From: Ovis canadensis
Taxonomy: Eukaryota > Chordata > Mammalia > Artiodactyla > Bovidae
DNA length: 64,000 nucleotides
Assembly: GCF_042477335.2 (NCBI RefSeq)
Contig: NC_091246.1
Location: forward strand, 20,271,001-20,335,000
Reading direction: 5' to 3'
The stretch's first letter is position 1. Each line of letters starts with the position of its first letter. The notes under the pieces are model-generated. The model was given only the letters and a program-made list of their open reading frames with translations, was not told the origin of the DNA and did not search any database. Positions 1 through 12,411 of the stretch are shown here, in pieces. Made by a program: the position numbers and the translations under genes.

Positions 1-1100
1 GGCATGACTTACTACATAACGTGAGGGACCCAAGCCAAAAAAAAAAAAAGGAAGGCTCTGGCTGGGGGCAAGACATCAGTTTCCTTTTCCCTAGACTCCA
101 CCACCCTGATACTTTCAGTCTCAGAAATGGATTGCAACATCCATGAGGGATGTACTAAGTGTCTGGATAGGGATTAGGAGAGAAGCCCTCATTAAGTCCC
201 CCTTGAAATCACCATGGAGCTGTCTGGACTAGTCAGGGATGGGCAGCAACTTATCTAGGCCCAGATGCTGCAGGGCTCTCATTTAAATTTGACCCTTCCC
301 ACTCCCATTCTGCATTTTTTGATAGGATTTATTTATAAAACACACAAAGACAAAATTTCAAAACAATGATTACAGAATATTCAACTCCAAGTACAGCACA
401 CAATTTTGAGTGCTAAACGCTATGCAAGTTCACTGGTCCATGAAGCCAAATTTGATGAGAAGAATTTATGGAGTTAAACACTGTTCTTTGGACCAATTAT
501 ACTGCTATCCATAACTTACCCTGATTTTTGCTTATGAAAATTAAGAGAGCTCAACATTTCTTTAGTATACACCCACCTGGGGCCTTAAGCTCAGATTATA
601 GGACTGGAAACTTGTTGTGAAGATAACTGCTTAAATAGGAACACTGGAGGATACTAAGAAAAAAAAAAAAAAAAAAAAAGGACAGAAACAGTGAAAGAAA
701 ATGATATTCTAGGTCAAGTCAATAGCATGATAAAAACACCAAGAAAGGAAATGTAAACCATATTTTGAGGGTAAAAAGAACATTGACATATCTTGTTGAA
801 TTAAGGAAGAGAGGTAAAATAATAGTATCAAATTGAAAAAATAAATTGCTTTGGTTATAAATCATTTTTACTTAAAGACTATATGAAACTCAAAAGTGAT
901 CTACTAAAGGGAATTATATGGCCTGATATTAATTGGTTGATAGAGATTTCAGTTTTATTGATAAGATCTTGTGTTTTGTTTTGTTTTCTCTCTTAGCCTA
1001 TATTAATAACTACCACTGTGGCTGGACTGACCTTATCGTTCTCATTATGATTTCAAGACACCCTTCAGTAACATCATCAAGAAACTTTGAAAAACTAAAG
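1..1100. other. Unannotated A+T-rich DNA
   Basis: No coding frame, repeat family or RNA gene recognised; only short A-runs at about 658-680. Confidence 0.5.
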
Positions 1101-1115
1101 GTTGATTAATTATAA

Positions 1116-1520
1116 TGAAAGTGAAAGTCATTCAGTTGTGTCTGATTCTGCAACATGAGCCCACCAGACTCCTCTGTCCATGGAATTCTCCAGGCAAGAA
1201 TACTGGAGTATGTAGACCATTTCCTTCTCCAAGGTATCTTCCCAACCTAGGGATTGAATTCAGGTTTCCCACATTTCAGGTAGATTCTTTACCACTGAGC
1301 CACCAGGGAAGCCCAAAGTGTTAGTCAGTCAGTCGTGTCCAACTCTTTGAAACCCCTTGGACTGTGGCCCACCAGGCTCCTCTATCCATGGAATTCTCCA
1401 GGAAAGAATAATAGAGTGAGTAGCCCTTCCCTTCTCCAGGAATCTTCCTGACCCCGGAATCAAACTCAGGTCTCCCACATTGCAGGCAGACTCTTTACCA
1501 TTGAGGCACCAAGGAAATCC
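1116..1520 (-). mobile_element. Composite of two Bov-tA SINE units
   Basis: Two head-to-tail Bov-tA-type units (about 1116-1315 and 1318-1520), each running from a GTC-GTGTCC-like start to a CCACCAGGGAAGCCC-like end, i.e. minus orientation. A single perfect 13-bp duplication TGATTAATTATAA flanks the pair (1103-1115 and 1521-1533), so they went in as one unit. Confidence 0.85.
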
Positions 1521-1561
1521 TGATTAATTATAAGACCTAGAAAATACACAGTGCAACTGGA

Positions 1562-2818
1562 TGCCGGGAGCCAGTGTGAGGAATCCCGCCCGTGACAAGG
1601 TCATGAGGAAGGAAGCTGACATACGCAAGGCGTGCTCAGACTTCAGGGACCCCTCTGGAAATTCCTAAGCATGTACCCCAACAAAAATCTGCCCGTTTTT
1701 GTGCTCTGCTTTTCCACTCTTCTGACATTTTCTGGAAAAAGTCAATTCAGGGGTTTAGTCTTCCGCATTTGAAAGAGTGTTTCAATTCAAATACCCCTCT
1801 GATGGCTTTCTAGCCTGCCTGCAGGACTCTTACAGCTGCGAGTGTGATTGTTTGAGGCCTCCTGACCGCAGGAGGCACAGGAAGCTTAAAACATCCTAGG
1901 AATGTAGGGGCTTCTGAGGAGTCAAAATCTTTAGAATAGGACTGATTAAAGGTTTCATTTGTTGAGTCAATACCTGCTGCCAAATTTTCATATCCTTTAT
2001 TTTTAAATATAGTTGGTATATAGAAAAACAAGTAGTAGACCTTGTATTAGCAACATTAGATCTTTAAGTACCTTCTTTGTTATATCCCACTGCACCTTTG
2101 TTCTATAGAGATGTAACTTTAATGCTTTAAGGAGATGTAGATTAAAGAAAAACACTTCAGGGGAAACAAAATTAACATTCATTAAGGAAGCGAGCCAAAA
2201 AGTGTTAACAAGCCTCTTGGCCAGAAGATAATGTAAATCACCTGAGACCTTTTGTATACAAAATGATGTATAGAAAGAGTCTGAGCTACATAATTTTGTG
2301 TTACCCATTGATCTCCATGTTTTATCAAAAGTATAAAAGGCCTTCTGAACAATAAAGGATGGGGCCAGCTTCTCGGACCAGTTTCTCGAACTAGTCTCTC
2401 GGCCTGGTTTCTTGGGACTCTGGCTCCCCCCATGTCTTTCTCTCTCTTTCTTCTTCTCTCCTTTCCCTCTCTCTGCTCTTTACTTTAACTTCAGGCTGAA
2501 TCTCCACCTGGGGCGCGGAGGCTCGCCAGGTCTACTTACTTGCCCTGGCTGTTAAGACTCGCACGAAAGGGAGCTTAAGGCGAGGCACCCTTAGATATTC
2601 AAGCGGGCACCGGTGGCCCAACGTAGATGGCGCAAATTCCTTGTCTGGAATTGTATTGGCCTTCCGTGTAAACCAAGCTATTCAGCCCTCTTCCTCCACT
2701 TAATCTTCTTACTACACTGTAGTTTCTTAATCTAATCTTATATTAATAAATAAGTCTTTCCACGCCAAGGCTGTCCACCCTTCGAATTCCCTGGATCCAC
2801 CAGGGCTGGACCCCGGCA
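1562..2818 (+). mobile_element. Solo LTR of an ERVK-type endogenous retrovirus (BTLTR1-like)
   Basis: A 1257-bp LTR with inverted termini TGCCGGG...CCCGGCA and a perfect 6-bp target duplication ACTGGA (1556-1561 and 2819-2824), the length usual for class II (ERVK) elements. It contains TATAAAA at 2332-2338, an AATAAA at 2351-2356 and another at 2745-2750. No gag, pol or env lies on either side, so this is a solo LTR left by LTR-LTR recombination. It resembles the bovine BTLTR1 group as I recall it. Confidence 0.85.
2332..2338 (+). promoter_or_regulatory. TATA box of the solo LTR
   Basis: TATAAAA sits in the context AAGTATAAAAGG inside the LTR, consistent with the U3 core promoter driving rightward (plus-strand) transcription. 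Confidence 0.6.
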
Positions 2819-3231
2819 ACTGGAGTCACACAACAGGGAGCTGGGAATGGGAAATGTGGAGAGTGACGGAGAATCAGAGCTAGGGCAGGTAAAAGAGTGC
2901 ACTAGTCTGAGGTTCTGCTTTTACTGAGGATGAAGGTAATAGTCTAGTTTTGTGGGCTTACTATTGCTGAATTTAAAACAAAAGTGGTAATTGAAAGTGT
3001 GGGGGGAAAATAAAAAGTGGCCCAAATGATCAGTTATGGAAATCAACCAGGATTTATTAAAAAAATAAGCCTCATTGCTGAGAGGTGGCCTGGTATTTTA
3101 TTTAGTCAAGTTTCTGGGGATGTAGATATTTATTCTAGATAGCTGACTTTGGAGTAGATAACCCTTGAAATGTTTGTCTCAGCAATCAAAGTTTAAGCTA
3201 GGCACTTGCATCAAAAGAAAAGAAAAGAAAA

Positions 3232-3335
3232 TGCTCGTTTTGGCAGCACATATACTAAAATTGGAATGATACAGAGATTAGCATGGCCCCTGTTCTAGGA
3301 TGAAGCACAAATTCATGAATCGTTTCATATTTTTT
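3232..3335 (+). pseudogene. U6 snRNA pseudogene (5' half of U6/L1 chimera)
   Basis: Nearly the whole U6 RNA is recognisable: TGCTCG..TTGGCAGCACATATACTAAAATTGGAA, then ACAGAG-ATTAGCATGGCCCC with a 3-nt loss next to the ACAGAG box, and a 3' end ending CATATTTTTT. Several substitutions and the loss next to ACAGAG, plus the absence of a U6-type PSE/TATA promoter upstream (only an AAAAG-rich run), argue that it is not functional. Confidence 0.85.
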
Positions 3336-3446
3336 CAAGGCAAGATCCTCTATGACCCACCTCCTAGAGTAACGCAAATAAAAACAAAAGTAAATGAATG
3401 GGACCAGAATTAAACTTAAACACTTTTGCACAGCAAAGGAAACTAT

Positions 3447-3650
3447 AGTGAAGTCACTTGGTCATGTCCAACTGTTTGCGATCCCATGGACTATAGTCTC
3501 CCAGGCTTCTCTGTCCATGGGATTTTCCAGGCAAGAGTACTGGAGTGAGTTGCCATTTCCTTCTCCAGAGGATCTTCCTGGCCCAGAGATTGAACCCAGG
3601 TCTCCTGCACTGCAGGCAGATGCTTTGCCCTCTGAGTCACCAGGGAAGCA
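3447..3650 (-). mobile_element. Bov-tA SINE inserted in the U6/L1 element
   Basis: Minus-oriented Bov-tA with the typical GATCTTCCTGGCCCAGAGATTGAACCC core and CACCAGGGAAGC end. The L1 ORF2 sequence resumes right after it with AAGGTGAAAAGACAACC, so this is a nested insertion. Confidence 0.85.
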
Positions 3651-4779
3651 AGGTGAAAAGACAACCCTCAGAATGGGAGAAAATAATAGTAAATGAAACA
3701 ACTGACAAAGGATTAATTTCCAAAATATATAAGCAGCTCATACAACTCAATACCAGAAAAACAAACAACCCAATCAAAAAGTGGGAAAAATACCTAAACA
3801 GACATTTCTTTAAAGAAGACATTCAGATGGCTAACAAACACCTGAAAGGATCCTCAACATCACTCATTATTAGAGAAATGAAAATCAAAACTACAATGAG
3901 ATATCACCTCACACTGGTCAGAAAGGCCATCATAAAAAATCTGCAAACAATAAATGCTGGAGAAGGTATGGAGAAAAGGGAACACTCTTGCACTGTTAAT
4001 GGAAATGTAAATTGATACAGCCACTATAGAAGATGGTATCAAGATTCCTTAAAAAACTAGGAATAAAACTACCACGTGACCCAGCAATCCCAGTCCTAGG
4101 CATATACTCTGAAGAGACCAAAATTGAAAAAGACACATGTATCCCATTGTTCATTGCAGCACTATTTACAATAGCTAGAACATGGAAGCAACTTAGATGT
4201 CCATTAATAGATGAATGGATAAAGAAGTGGTGGCATATATACCCAATGGAATATTACTCAGCAATAAGAAGGAACACATTTGAGTCAGTTCTAATGAGGT
4301 GGATGAACCTAGAACCTATTATACAGAGTGAAGTGAGTCAGAAACAGAAAGATAAATACCGTATGACAACACATATATATGGAATCTAGAAAAATGGTAC
4401 TGAAGAATTTATTTACAGGGCAGCAATGGAGAAACAGCCATAAAGAATATATTTATGGACATGTGGAGAGAGGAGGAGAGGGTGAAATGTATGAAAAATG
4501 TAACATGGAAACTTGTATTACCATATGTAAAATAGATAGCCAATGGAAATTTGCTGTATGGCTCAGGAAAACTCAAACAGGCACTCTGTATCAACCTAGA
4601 GGGCTGGGATGGGGAGGGAGACAGAAGGGATATTCAGGAAGGAGGGTATATATGTATACCTATGGCAGATTCATGTTGAGGTTTGACAGCAAAGAACAAA
4701 ATTCCGTAAAGCAATTATCCTTCAATAAAAAACAATTAATTTAAAAAATACATGATTTACATTCTACTAATAATGGTTT

Positions 4780-4990
4780 GAGACTTCCTTGGTGGCTCAG
4801 ATGATAAAGAATCTGCCTGCACTGCAGGAGATGTGGGTTTGATCCTTGGATTGTCAAGATCCCCTGGATAAGGGAATGGCAACCCACTCTAGTATTCTTG
4901 TCTGGGAAATCATATAGATATAGGAGCCTGGCGGGCTACAGTCCATGTGATCACAAGGGATCAGACATGACTTAGCAACTAACACAACAA
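4780..4990 (+). mobile_element. Bov-tA SINE
   Basis: Begins GACTTCCTTGGTGGCTCAGATG, has a tRNA-derived B-box-like GGGTTTGATCC, and ends CATGACTTAGCAACTAACA. Full-length plus-oriented copy. Confidence 0.85.
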
Positions 4991-5869
4991 AAAATGATAA
5001 TTTTGAGTTAACTCTGAAGGGTTACATGTCACAAAACTCATTAGCTAAATTTCAAACTGTAAGTTATGTGTTAGAGGTGGGTAAACTAGAAATTAAGAAC
5101 CTGAGTACTAGCATTTTGAGAAGGTGGGAATCCCTAAATTCCCAACTAGAAATAAGCCTTGTGGATGGGAATTTTGTAAAAGAATAAAAGTGTAAATTTT
5201 CAAATTTATGGGAACTGACACAAATTACGTGAGGAAAAAAATGACAAATTCAGTGCTGAAATTAGAGAATGTGTTGAGAATAAAGTCAAACACATAACTG
5301 CAAATTTTGAAGGACATTTTGAAACTTCTGACAGGAATCATATGGTGAAGGAGATCAGGATCCATTCATATCTGAGTCTTGATGAGCAAATGCTGACGGC
5401 AAAGTCAAGGTAGACCAGTAGGAAAAAAAAAAAAAAACAGATAATTTTAAGTAAGACTGGTTTAATAGTTTGGCAAAACAGAAACCACATGAAGCTGTGT
5501 GCAAGTAGTTGTAAGTTTCGTCAGAACACACAGGGAAATAGGGAAATAGACACACATAGTACAGAGAGTAGATTCTTTTTAAGTTGATATATTCACCATC
5601 GTGGTCAGTGTGTTCTTTGAAAATTAGAGCTGGCAAATCACCAAATGAGTGGGGTATTAGACTCTTCCAGTGTGGTAGAACTTTCAATACATCTTCATGG
5701 CAGTCCTGAAATATAAGACCAGAATCTAGTAAGATACTAAAGTTTATCTCCAGGGGCAACAATTTATACCAAAAGAATAAGTACAAATTCCTCTACTGCA
5801 GTTGTAAGTTCCAAACTTCCTGACTTATGGATCTGAGTGATTAAAACTATTAAATGAGTTAGTCTTATA

Positions 5870-6220
5870 TATCCACTTTCATGGGCCAAGCTATGTCTTC
5901 CGAAACTCATGTGTTGAAATCCCTGTCCCCAGTACATCAGAATGTGGTTTGGAGATAAAGGACATTAAATAGATGATTATGATTATATGAGGTCATTAAG
6001 GTGGCCCCAATCCAATATGAATGATATTCCTATGAAAGGAGGTTAGGACACACACATACACAGAGGGAAGACCATATGAAGAAAGAGGGAGATGACTCAG
6101 AAGAAATCAACTATGCAGACAACCTGCTCTCAGACTTCCAGCTTCCAGAACTGTAGGAACATAAATTGATGTTGACTAGGCTACCTAGTATGTGGTACTT
6201 TACTATGGAAGCCGTAAAGA
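5870..6220 (+). mobile_element. MLT1-like ERVL-MaLR LTR remnant
   Basis: Contains the MaLR-type signatures AACTCATGTGTTGAAATCCC, GAGGTCATTAAGGTGG, and CTTCCAGCTTCCAGAACTGT with a following GTGGTACTTTACTATGG. Diverged and without an internal region. Confidence 0.6.
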
Positions 6221-6345
6221 CAAATATATCCTTCCTATATAAATTCTAAGAAAGAGTTATCAATTATATCTAGAAAAGTTAAAGGAGGGTCCAACTGATA
6301 TTTGGTTATGCCAGTTTAGGAAAATGCATGTTTTGAATATATTTC

Positions 6346-7475
6346 AGTTCAGTTCAGTTCAGTCGCTCAGTCATGTCTGACTCTTTGCAGCCCCATGAAC
6401 TGCAGCATGCCAGGCCTCCCTGTCCATCACCAACTCCCAGAGTCCACCCAAACCCATATCCATCTAGTTGGTGATGCCACCCAGCCATCTCGTCTTCTGT
6501 CATCCCCTTCTCCTCTTGCCCCCAATCCTTCCCAGCATTAGGGTTTTTCCAATGAGTCAACTCTTCACATGGAGTGGCCAAAGTACTGGAGTTTCAGCTT
6601 TAGCATCATTCCTTCAAAAGAAATCCCAGGGCTGATCTCCTTTAGAATGGATTGGTTGGATCTCCTTGCAGTCCGAGGGACTCTCAAGAGTCTTCTGCAA
6701 CACCACAGTTCAAAAGAATCAATTCTTCGGTGCTCAGCTTTCTTCACAGTCCAATTCTCATGTCCATCCATGACTAGAAAAACCATAGCCTTGAATGTAT
6801 GGAACTTTGTTGGCAAAATAATGTCTCTGTTTTCAACATGCTATCTAGGTTGGTCATAACTTTCCTTCCAAGGAGCAACTGTCTTTTAATTTCATGGCTA
6901 CAATCACCATCTGCAGTGATTTTGGAGCCTAAAAAAATAAAGTCTGACACTGTTTCCACTGTTTCCCCATCTATTTCCCATGAAGTGATGGGACCAGATG
7001 CCATAATCTTAGTTTTCTGACCGTTAAGCTTTAAGCCAACTTTTTCACTCTCCTCTCGCTTTCATCAAGAGGCTTTTTAGCTCCTCTTCACTTTCTACAA
7101 TAAGGGTGGTGTTGTCTGCATATCTGAGAATATTGATATTTCTCCCTGTAATCTTGATTCCAGCTTATGCTTCTTCCAGCCCAGCATTTCTCATGATGTA
7201 CTCTGCATAGAAGTTAAATAAGCAGTGTGACAAATACAGCCTTGATGTACTCCTTTTCCTATTTGGAACCAGTCTGTTGTTCCATGTCCATGTTCAATGT
7301 TGCTTTCTGACCTGCATACAGGTTTCTCAAGAGACAGGTCAGATGGTCTGGTATGTCCATCTCTTTAAGAATTTTCCACAGTTTATTGGGATCTACACAG
7401 TCAAACTCTTTGGCATAGTCAATAAAGCAGAAATTGATGTTTTTCTGGAACTCTCTTGCTTTTTCAAATATACTT
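6346..7475 (-). mobile_element. BovB (RTE) LINE, 5'-truncated
   Basis: The 3' repeat (TTCAG)n is at the left end and the coding part reads on the minus strand. It encodes pieces of the BovB reverse transcriptase C-terminal region, including [38 protein letters not shown] and the ENWTVKKAEHRRIDSFELW block. Several stops and frameshifts. Confidence 0.88.
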
Positions 7476-7479
7476 ACTT

Positions 7480-10035
7480 ACATTCAAATATGTATAAATA
7501 GAAGAAAATGCCATGAAAGAGAAGTTTCTGAATAGATAAGCAGAATATATAATTGATGACTCTATTTTTTTCAGATCAACTCGTTATTTAAATTAGAGGC
7601 AACAGCTAAAGAATGCTTTCCTTAAAAATTAAATAACTGTTTATGAAATAAATATATTTCTGATGACACCAAACCTTAAGCAATCTGTCTATATCCTTTA
7701 TGTCTTAATAAGAAACCTATAACTATACTCACATGAACCCTAAGATTTTCTAACTCTGTAATATTAGTTTGACTTTTAGGAGTTTTTCAGTATTAATAGA
7801 AAATATTTTAATAGTTCATTTTTAAACTTGTTTCACAGCTGCTTCCCACTTTACATTTAATTTTAAAAAATCTTTCTCTGTTCTCCTTATTATTTCCTAA
7901 CATTTCATTTATTCTCCATAAATATTATTAAAACAAGTATAATGGTAGAAATTATTTTTATTGCAGATATAGGACAACAGATGATGACAATAGATATGGC
8001 AAGGAAAAAAAACATACTAAACATGATTGTCTTAAAATTAGATCTTCATTACACATAAAGGGTAATTTAATATTTTTCCTGGTTTTCTTCTGTCTTTTTT
8101 TGCTACTTTACCCTTAGCCACTTAGGATAACTTTAGCACTAGCTGCCAGCTTCCCTCCCTCCATCTCAAACAACAACAAGGACAATAATTTCCTTTTTAT
8201 TTCTTATGTAGAGGAATTGACTTTTCTAATGTAAATATCTTTTATCTGGGCTATGCTTAGAAGACCTCATCTCTCATGCTTAATTATCTTATTATTCTAT
8301 TTCAAGGTATTTTATTTAAGATAAAGAAAACTTTTCCTCTTAATTCAACTAAATCAACTAAATCAATCAGCATGCAGCTTTTTTCACTTGATAACAAGAA
8401 AATTATTTATAATCAATAATTAATGAGAAGCTGGGTGCGTGCCAAGTTGCTTCAGTCAGGTCTTTAACTGGAGACTGAAAAGATAATAGAATAATCTAAA
8501 ACAAAAAGCAAAGAAAGTCTTAAACTACAATGCAATGTCCTTAGAAGTAGTAAAAGCAGAAAGTGTAACAATAATGGGGTGACTGGGTAGCACATACAAA
8601 AATTCTATTAAAATTCTGAAGGGAAGGATAAATGAATAGCATGAATAAGAATAATATAATTGATAAGAATGCACTGATTTAAGATTTAATACACTTCACC
8701 CAGTTCATGATAGGGCTCCTGATGGATGGAGACTTTTCACATAATCATAGTATTGATTACCCTCTTTTGCTTCACTCCCATTATGTGGTTCAGGGAACCA
8801 CGCTCATTAAGAGCTGTTCTCCTTAGCTGGCTTTACAATCCTAAAGGGATTAAAGGACAGGAGAAGAAGAATCGTCCTACACTGATGCTACCAACACCTC
8901 ACAGTAACTATGACATTGCTTTGCACCATTTTTCTGCTCAGAGGGAGCAGCAGCATGCAATGATCTTCCCATGGCAAAGTGCTCAAGACAAAAGCTGTCC
9001 AATTATCTGACCTTTTTTCTGCCCATGATGATGAATTTCTGCTTCCAGAGATTGCTGCTTTCCTTCAATCTTAGGCCACTCTCTTTGCTCAGTTTTGAGT
9101 TCTTTATCAGTTTTCATTTGATTTCCATTCACTCAGTCATTCACTTCTGTCTCCAAAGTTGAGCTTGGACTGGGTCTGAGCAATTGAGATTTGTCTCTAT
9201 CTTTCCATTTTGTCTGGTTTAATGCATACTTAAATTTGAATGAATACAGTTATTTGGGGCAAAGCAACAGGTGAAACTAGAAGGTTAGAATCTGCATAGG
9301 GACAGTGTATAGCTAGATGTAGGGAGAATGTCTTCTAAAAGCCGTAGATATACAGAGACAGAAATGCCCTATCCTGAAATCTAGTAATCCATATCACTTG
9401 ACATGCTCACATAGATGCTCCAAGGAATACTTAACAGATACATTTTAGAGATATTCATGTTGAAAATATCTCAAGGATTATTATTCTAAATTTATCCTTA
9501 GATTTTTAAACATATTACATGATACTTAATCTTGGTATCAATAAAATCACATCTTTACTTCTTTCTCTAAAAAATGTATTTCCAATGTTTATGTATGTTT
9601 TTGATTGAACATTCTTTATCCCAAGACTGTGTTGAACAATTCAGTGTTCGGTCACTATTACCCACTCAGCACACTCTGAAACTTATTTTATTTCTAACTG
9701 TAAGAACTGCAAGTATAATTACCATGGATGCTATTTGCTTTTGCATTCAAGAACTTAGAAGATGTAAAATTATCACCTGTATTATAACTTTCTGAGAACC
9801 ATAAAATTAATTCTTGGACAGATTCAGCACTCCAAATAGATTTCCTGTTATTTGTGACCTACTACCTCAATCTGGTAAGAAAACTAGAAGTCACTATCCA
9901 GATACCTTCCTCTTAACATTTATTCATAGTAATATTTTTCATTCATAACATGCTATATTTGTTTCATATATTTGTTCCATAATTGCCTATGGAAGCACTT
10001 TTTTTTAATAGGCAATTTCATTTTTACAATACACT
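7480..10035. other. Unannotated A+T-rich DNA
   Basis: No gene or repeat recognised. A 94-codon frame at 8726-9010 has no start context, domain or splice support and looks like chance. Confidence 0.5.
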
Positions 10036-10040
10036 ACTGA

Positions 10041-11103
10041 CTGTGTGGATCACAATAAACTGTGGAAAATTCTGAGAGAGATGGGAATACCAGACCACCT
10101 GACCTGCCTCTTGAGAAACCTGTATGCAGGTCAGAAAGCAACAGTTAGAACTGGACATGGAAAAACAGACTGGTTCCAAATAGGAAAAGGAGTACATCAA
10201 GGCTGTATATTGTCACCCTGCTTATTTAACTTATATGCAGAGTACATCATGAGAAACGGTGGACTGGAAGAAACACAAGCTAGAATCAGCATTGCAGGGA
10301 GAAATATCAATAACCTCAGATATGCAGAAGACACCACCCTTATGGCAGGAAATGAAGAGGAGCTAAAAAGCCTCTTGATGAAAGTGAAAGAGGAGAGTGA
10401 AAAAGTTGGCTTAAAGCTCAACATTCAGAAAACGAAGATCATGCCATCTGGTCCCATCACTTCATGAGAAATAGATGGGAAAACAGTGGAAACAATGTCA
10501 GACTTTATTTTTTTAGGCTCCAAAATCACTGCAGATGGTGACTGCAGCCATGAAATTAAAAGATGCTTACTCCTTGGAAGGAAAGTTATGACCAACCTAG
10601 ATAGCATATTCAAAAGCAGAGATGTTACTTTGCCGACTAAGATCCGTCTAGTCAAGGCTATGGTTTTCCCCGTGGTCATGTATGGATGTGAGAGTTGGAC
10701 TGTGAAGAAGGCTGATCGCCGAAGAATTGATGCTTTTGAATTGTGGTGTTGGAGAAGACTCTTGAGAGTCCTTTGGACTGCAAGGAGATCCAACCAGTCT
10801 ATTCTGAAGGAGATCAACCCTGGGATTTCTTTGGAAGGAATGGTGCTAAAGCTGAAGCTCCAGTACTTTGGCCACCTCATGCGAAGAGTTGACTCTTTGG
10901 AAAAGACTCTGATGCTGGGAGGGATTGGGGTCAGGAGGAGAAGGGGAGGGCAGAGGATGAGATGGCTGAATGGCATCACTGACTCGATGGACGTGAGTCT
11001 GAGTGAACTCCGGGAGTTGGTGATGGACAGGGAGGCCTGGCATGTTGCGATTCATGGGGTTGCAAAGAGTCGGACATGACTGAGGGACTGAACTGAACTG
11101 TTT
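10041..11103 (+). mobile_element. BovB LINE, 5'-truncated, almost open RT fragment
   Basis: Starts inside the reverse transcriptase at DHNKLWKILREMGIPDHL and runs to the (CTGAA)n 3' end. The frame is open from 10045 to 11079 except for one TGA at 10465-10467 (expected Trp in SWEIDG). The catalytic box reads RYAEDTTLM, so the first Asp of YADD is Glu and the enzyme would be dead even without the stop. Confidence 0.9.
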
Positions 11104-11214
11104 GAATCATTTACCAAGGAGAGTCTTGCAATCAGAGCTATGTTTTCTTAGAAATTATTAGATTTCTCCAGATACCATGTTCAGTGATGACCAACACCAG
11201 AATTCTTCCATCTG

Positions 11215-11539
11215 GTGTGCCTGAAAGTGAAAGTGAAAGTCACTCAGTCGTGTCTTACTCTTTGCTATCCCATGGACTATTCATTCCATGGAATTCTCCA
11301 TGCCAGAATACTGGAGTGGGTAGCCTTTCCCTTCTCTAGGGGTCTTCCCAACCCAGGGATCAAATGCAGGTCTCCCACATTGTGGCTGGATTCTTTACAA
11401 GCTGAGCCACCAGGGAAGCCCAATAATTACTAGAGTGGGTAGCCTATCCCTTTTCCAGCGGATCTTCCTGACCCAGAAATCAAACCAGGATCTCCTGCAT
11501 TGCAGGTGGATTCTTTACCAACTGAGCTATCAGGGAAGC
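11215..11539 (-). mobile_element. Composite Bov-tA SINE (one and a half units)
   Basis: A full minus unit (to about 11422) is followed by a partial unit beginning TAGAGTGGGTAGCCTATCCC and ending CTATCAGGGAAGCC. A short CCATCTG repeat flanks the pair (11208-11214 and 11540-11546), suggesting a single insertion. Confidence 0.75.
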
Positions 11540-11562
11540 CCATCTGATACTGAAGCCCAGCT

Positions 11563-12342
11563 GTACTTCAGTTCAGCTCAGTTCAGTTGCTCGGTCCTGT
11601 CTGACTCTTTGCGACCCCATGCATCACAGCACCCCAGGCCTCCCTGTCCATTACCAACTCCTGGAGTTCACTCAGACTCACGTCCATCGAGTCAGTGATG
11701 CCATCCAGCCATCTCATCCTCTTTCATTCCCTTCTCCTCCTGCCCCCAATCCGTCCCAGCATCAGAGTCTTTTCCAATGAGTCAACTCTTCGCATGAGGT
11801 GGCCAAAGTACTGGAGCTTCAGCTTTAGCATCATTCCTTCCAAATAAATCCCAGGGCCGATCTCCTTCAGAATGGACTGGTTGGATCTCCTTGCAGTCCA
11901 AGGGACTCTCAAGAGTCTTCTCCAACACCACAGTTCAAACGCATCAATTCTTCAGCGCTCAGCTTTCTTCACAGTCCCACTCTCACATCCAGACATGACC
12001 ACAGGAAAAACCATAGCCTTGACTAGACAGACCTTAGTCAGCAAAGTAACGTCTCTGCTTTTGAATATGCTATCTAGGTTGGTCATAACTTTCCTTCCAA
12101 GGAGTAAGCATCTTTTAATTTCATGGCTGCAGTCACCATCTGCAGTGATTTTGGAGCCCCCAAAATAAAATCTGACACTGTTTCCACTATTTCCCCATCT
12201 ATTTCCCATGAAGTGATGGGACCGGATACCATGATCTTCGTTTTCTGAATGTTGAGGCTTAAGCCAACTTTTTCACTCTCCTCTTTCACTTTCATCAAGA
12301 GGCTTTTTAGTTCCTCTTCACTTTCTGCCATAAGAGTGGTTG
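11563..12342 (-). mobile_element. BovB LINE, 5'-truncated
   Basis: Minus-oriented 3' ~780 bp of BovB. (TTCAG)n is at the left end; the RT C-terminal region is readable in fragments ([43 protein letters not shown]). It breaks off at CTGCCATAAGAGTGGT. Confidence 0.88.
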
Positions 12343-12411
12343 TCCAATGAATAAATAAAATTGAAATAACAAGGCATGATGTAAAAATACTAAAATAACT
12401 GAAAGCAGACC

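Larger units (their letters stand above)
3232..4745 (+). mobile_element. U6/L1 chimeric retro-insertion
   Basis: A U6 snRNA copy (3232-3335) is followed within about 10 nt by the 3' part of an L1 in the same orientation. The L1 part begins in ORF2 at the sequence coding LYDPPPRI and continues through the C-terminus ([14 protein letters not shown], then AIPVLGIYSEETK) to the 3' UTR and a CAATAAAAAACAATTAATTTAAAAAA tail region. A Bov-tA SINE (3447-3650) was inserted later. Colinear U6-L1 joins arise when the L1 reverse transcriptase switches template from L1 RNA to U6 RNA. I could not find a clean target duplication. Confidence 0.75.

Noticed and set aside
3232-3335. Functional U6 snRNA gene
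   Set aside because: Substitutions, a 3-nt loss beside the ACAGAG box, no external promoter, and direct fusion to L1 sequence.
4780-4990. tRNA genes suggested by A/B-box-like sequence in the Bov-tA SINEs
   Set aside because: The heads of these SINEs are tRNA-derived but lack a complete cloverleaf; all copies are retroposons.
8726-9010. 94-codon ORF in a region without repeats
   Set aside because: No recognisable domain, splice signals or repeat in frame; within the length expected by chance for 64 kb.
10045-11079. Host reverse-transcriptase-like gene
   Set aside because: It is a 5'-truncated BovB with an internal TGA, a YAED catalytic box and the BovB 3' repeat.
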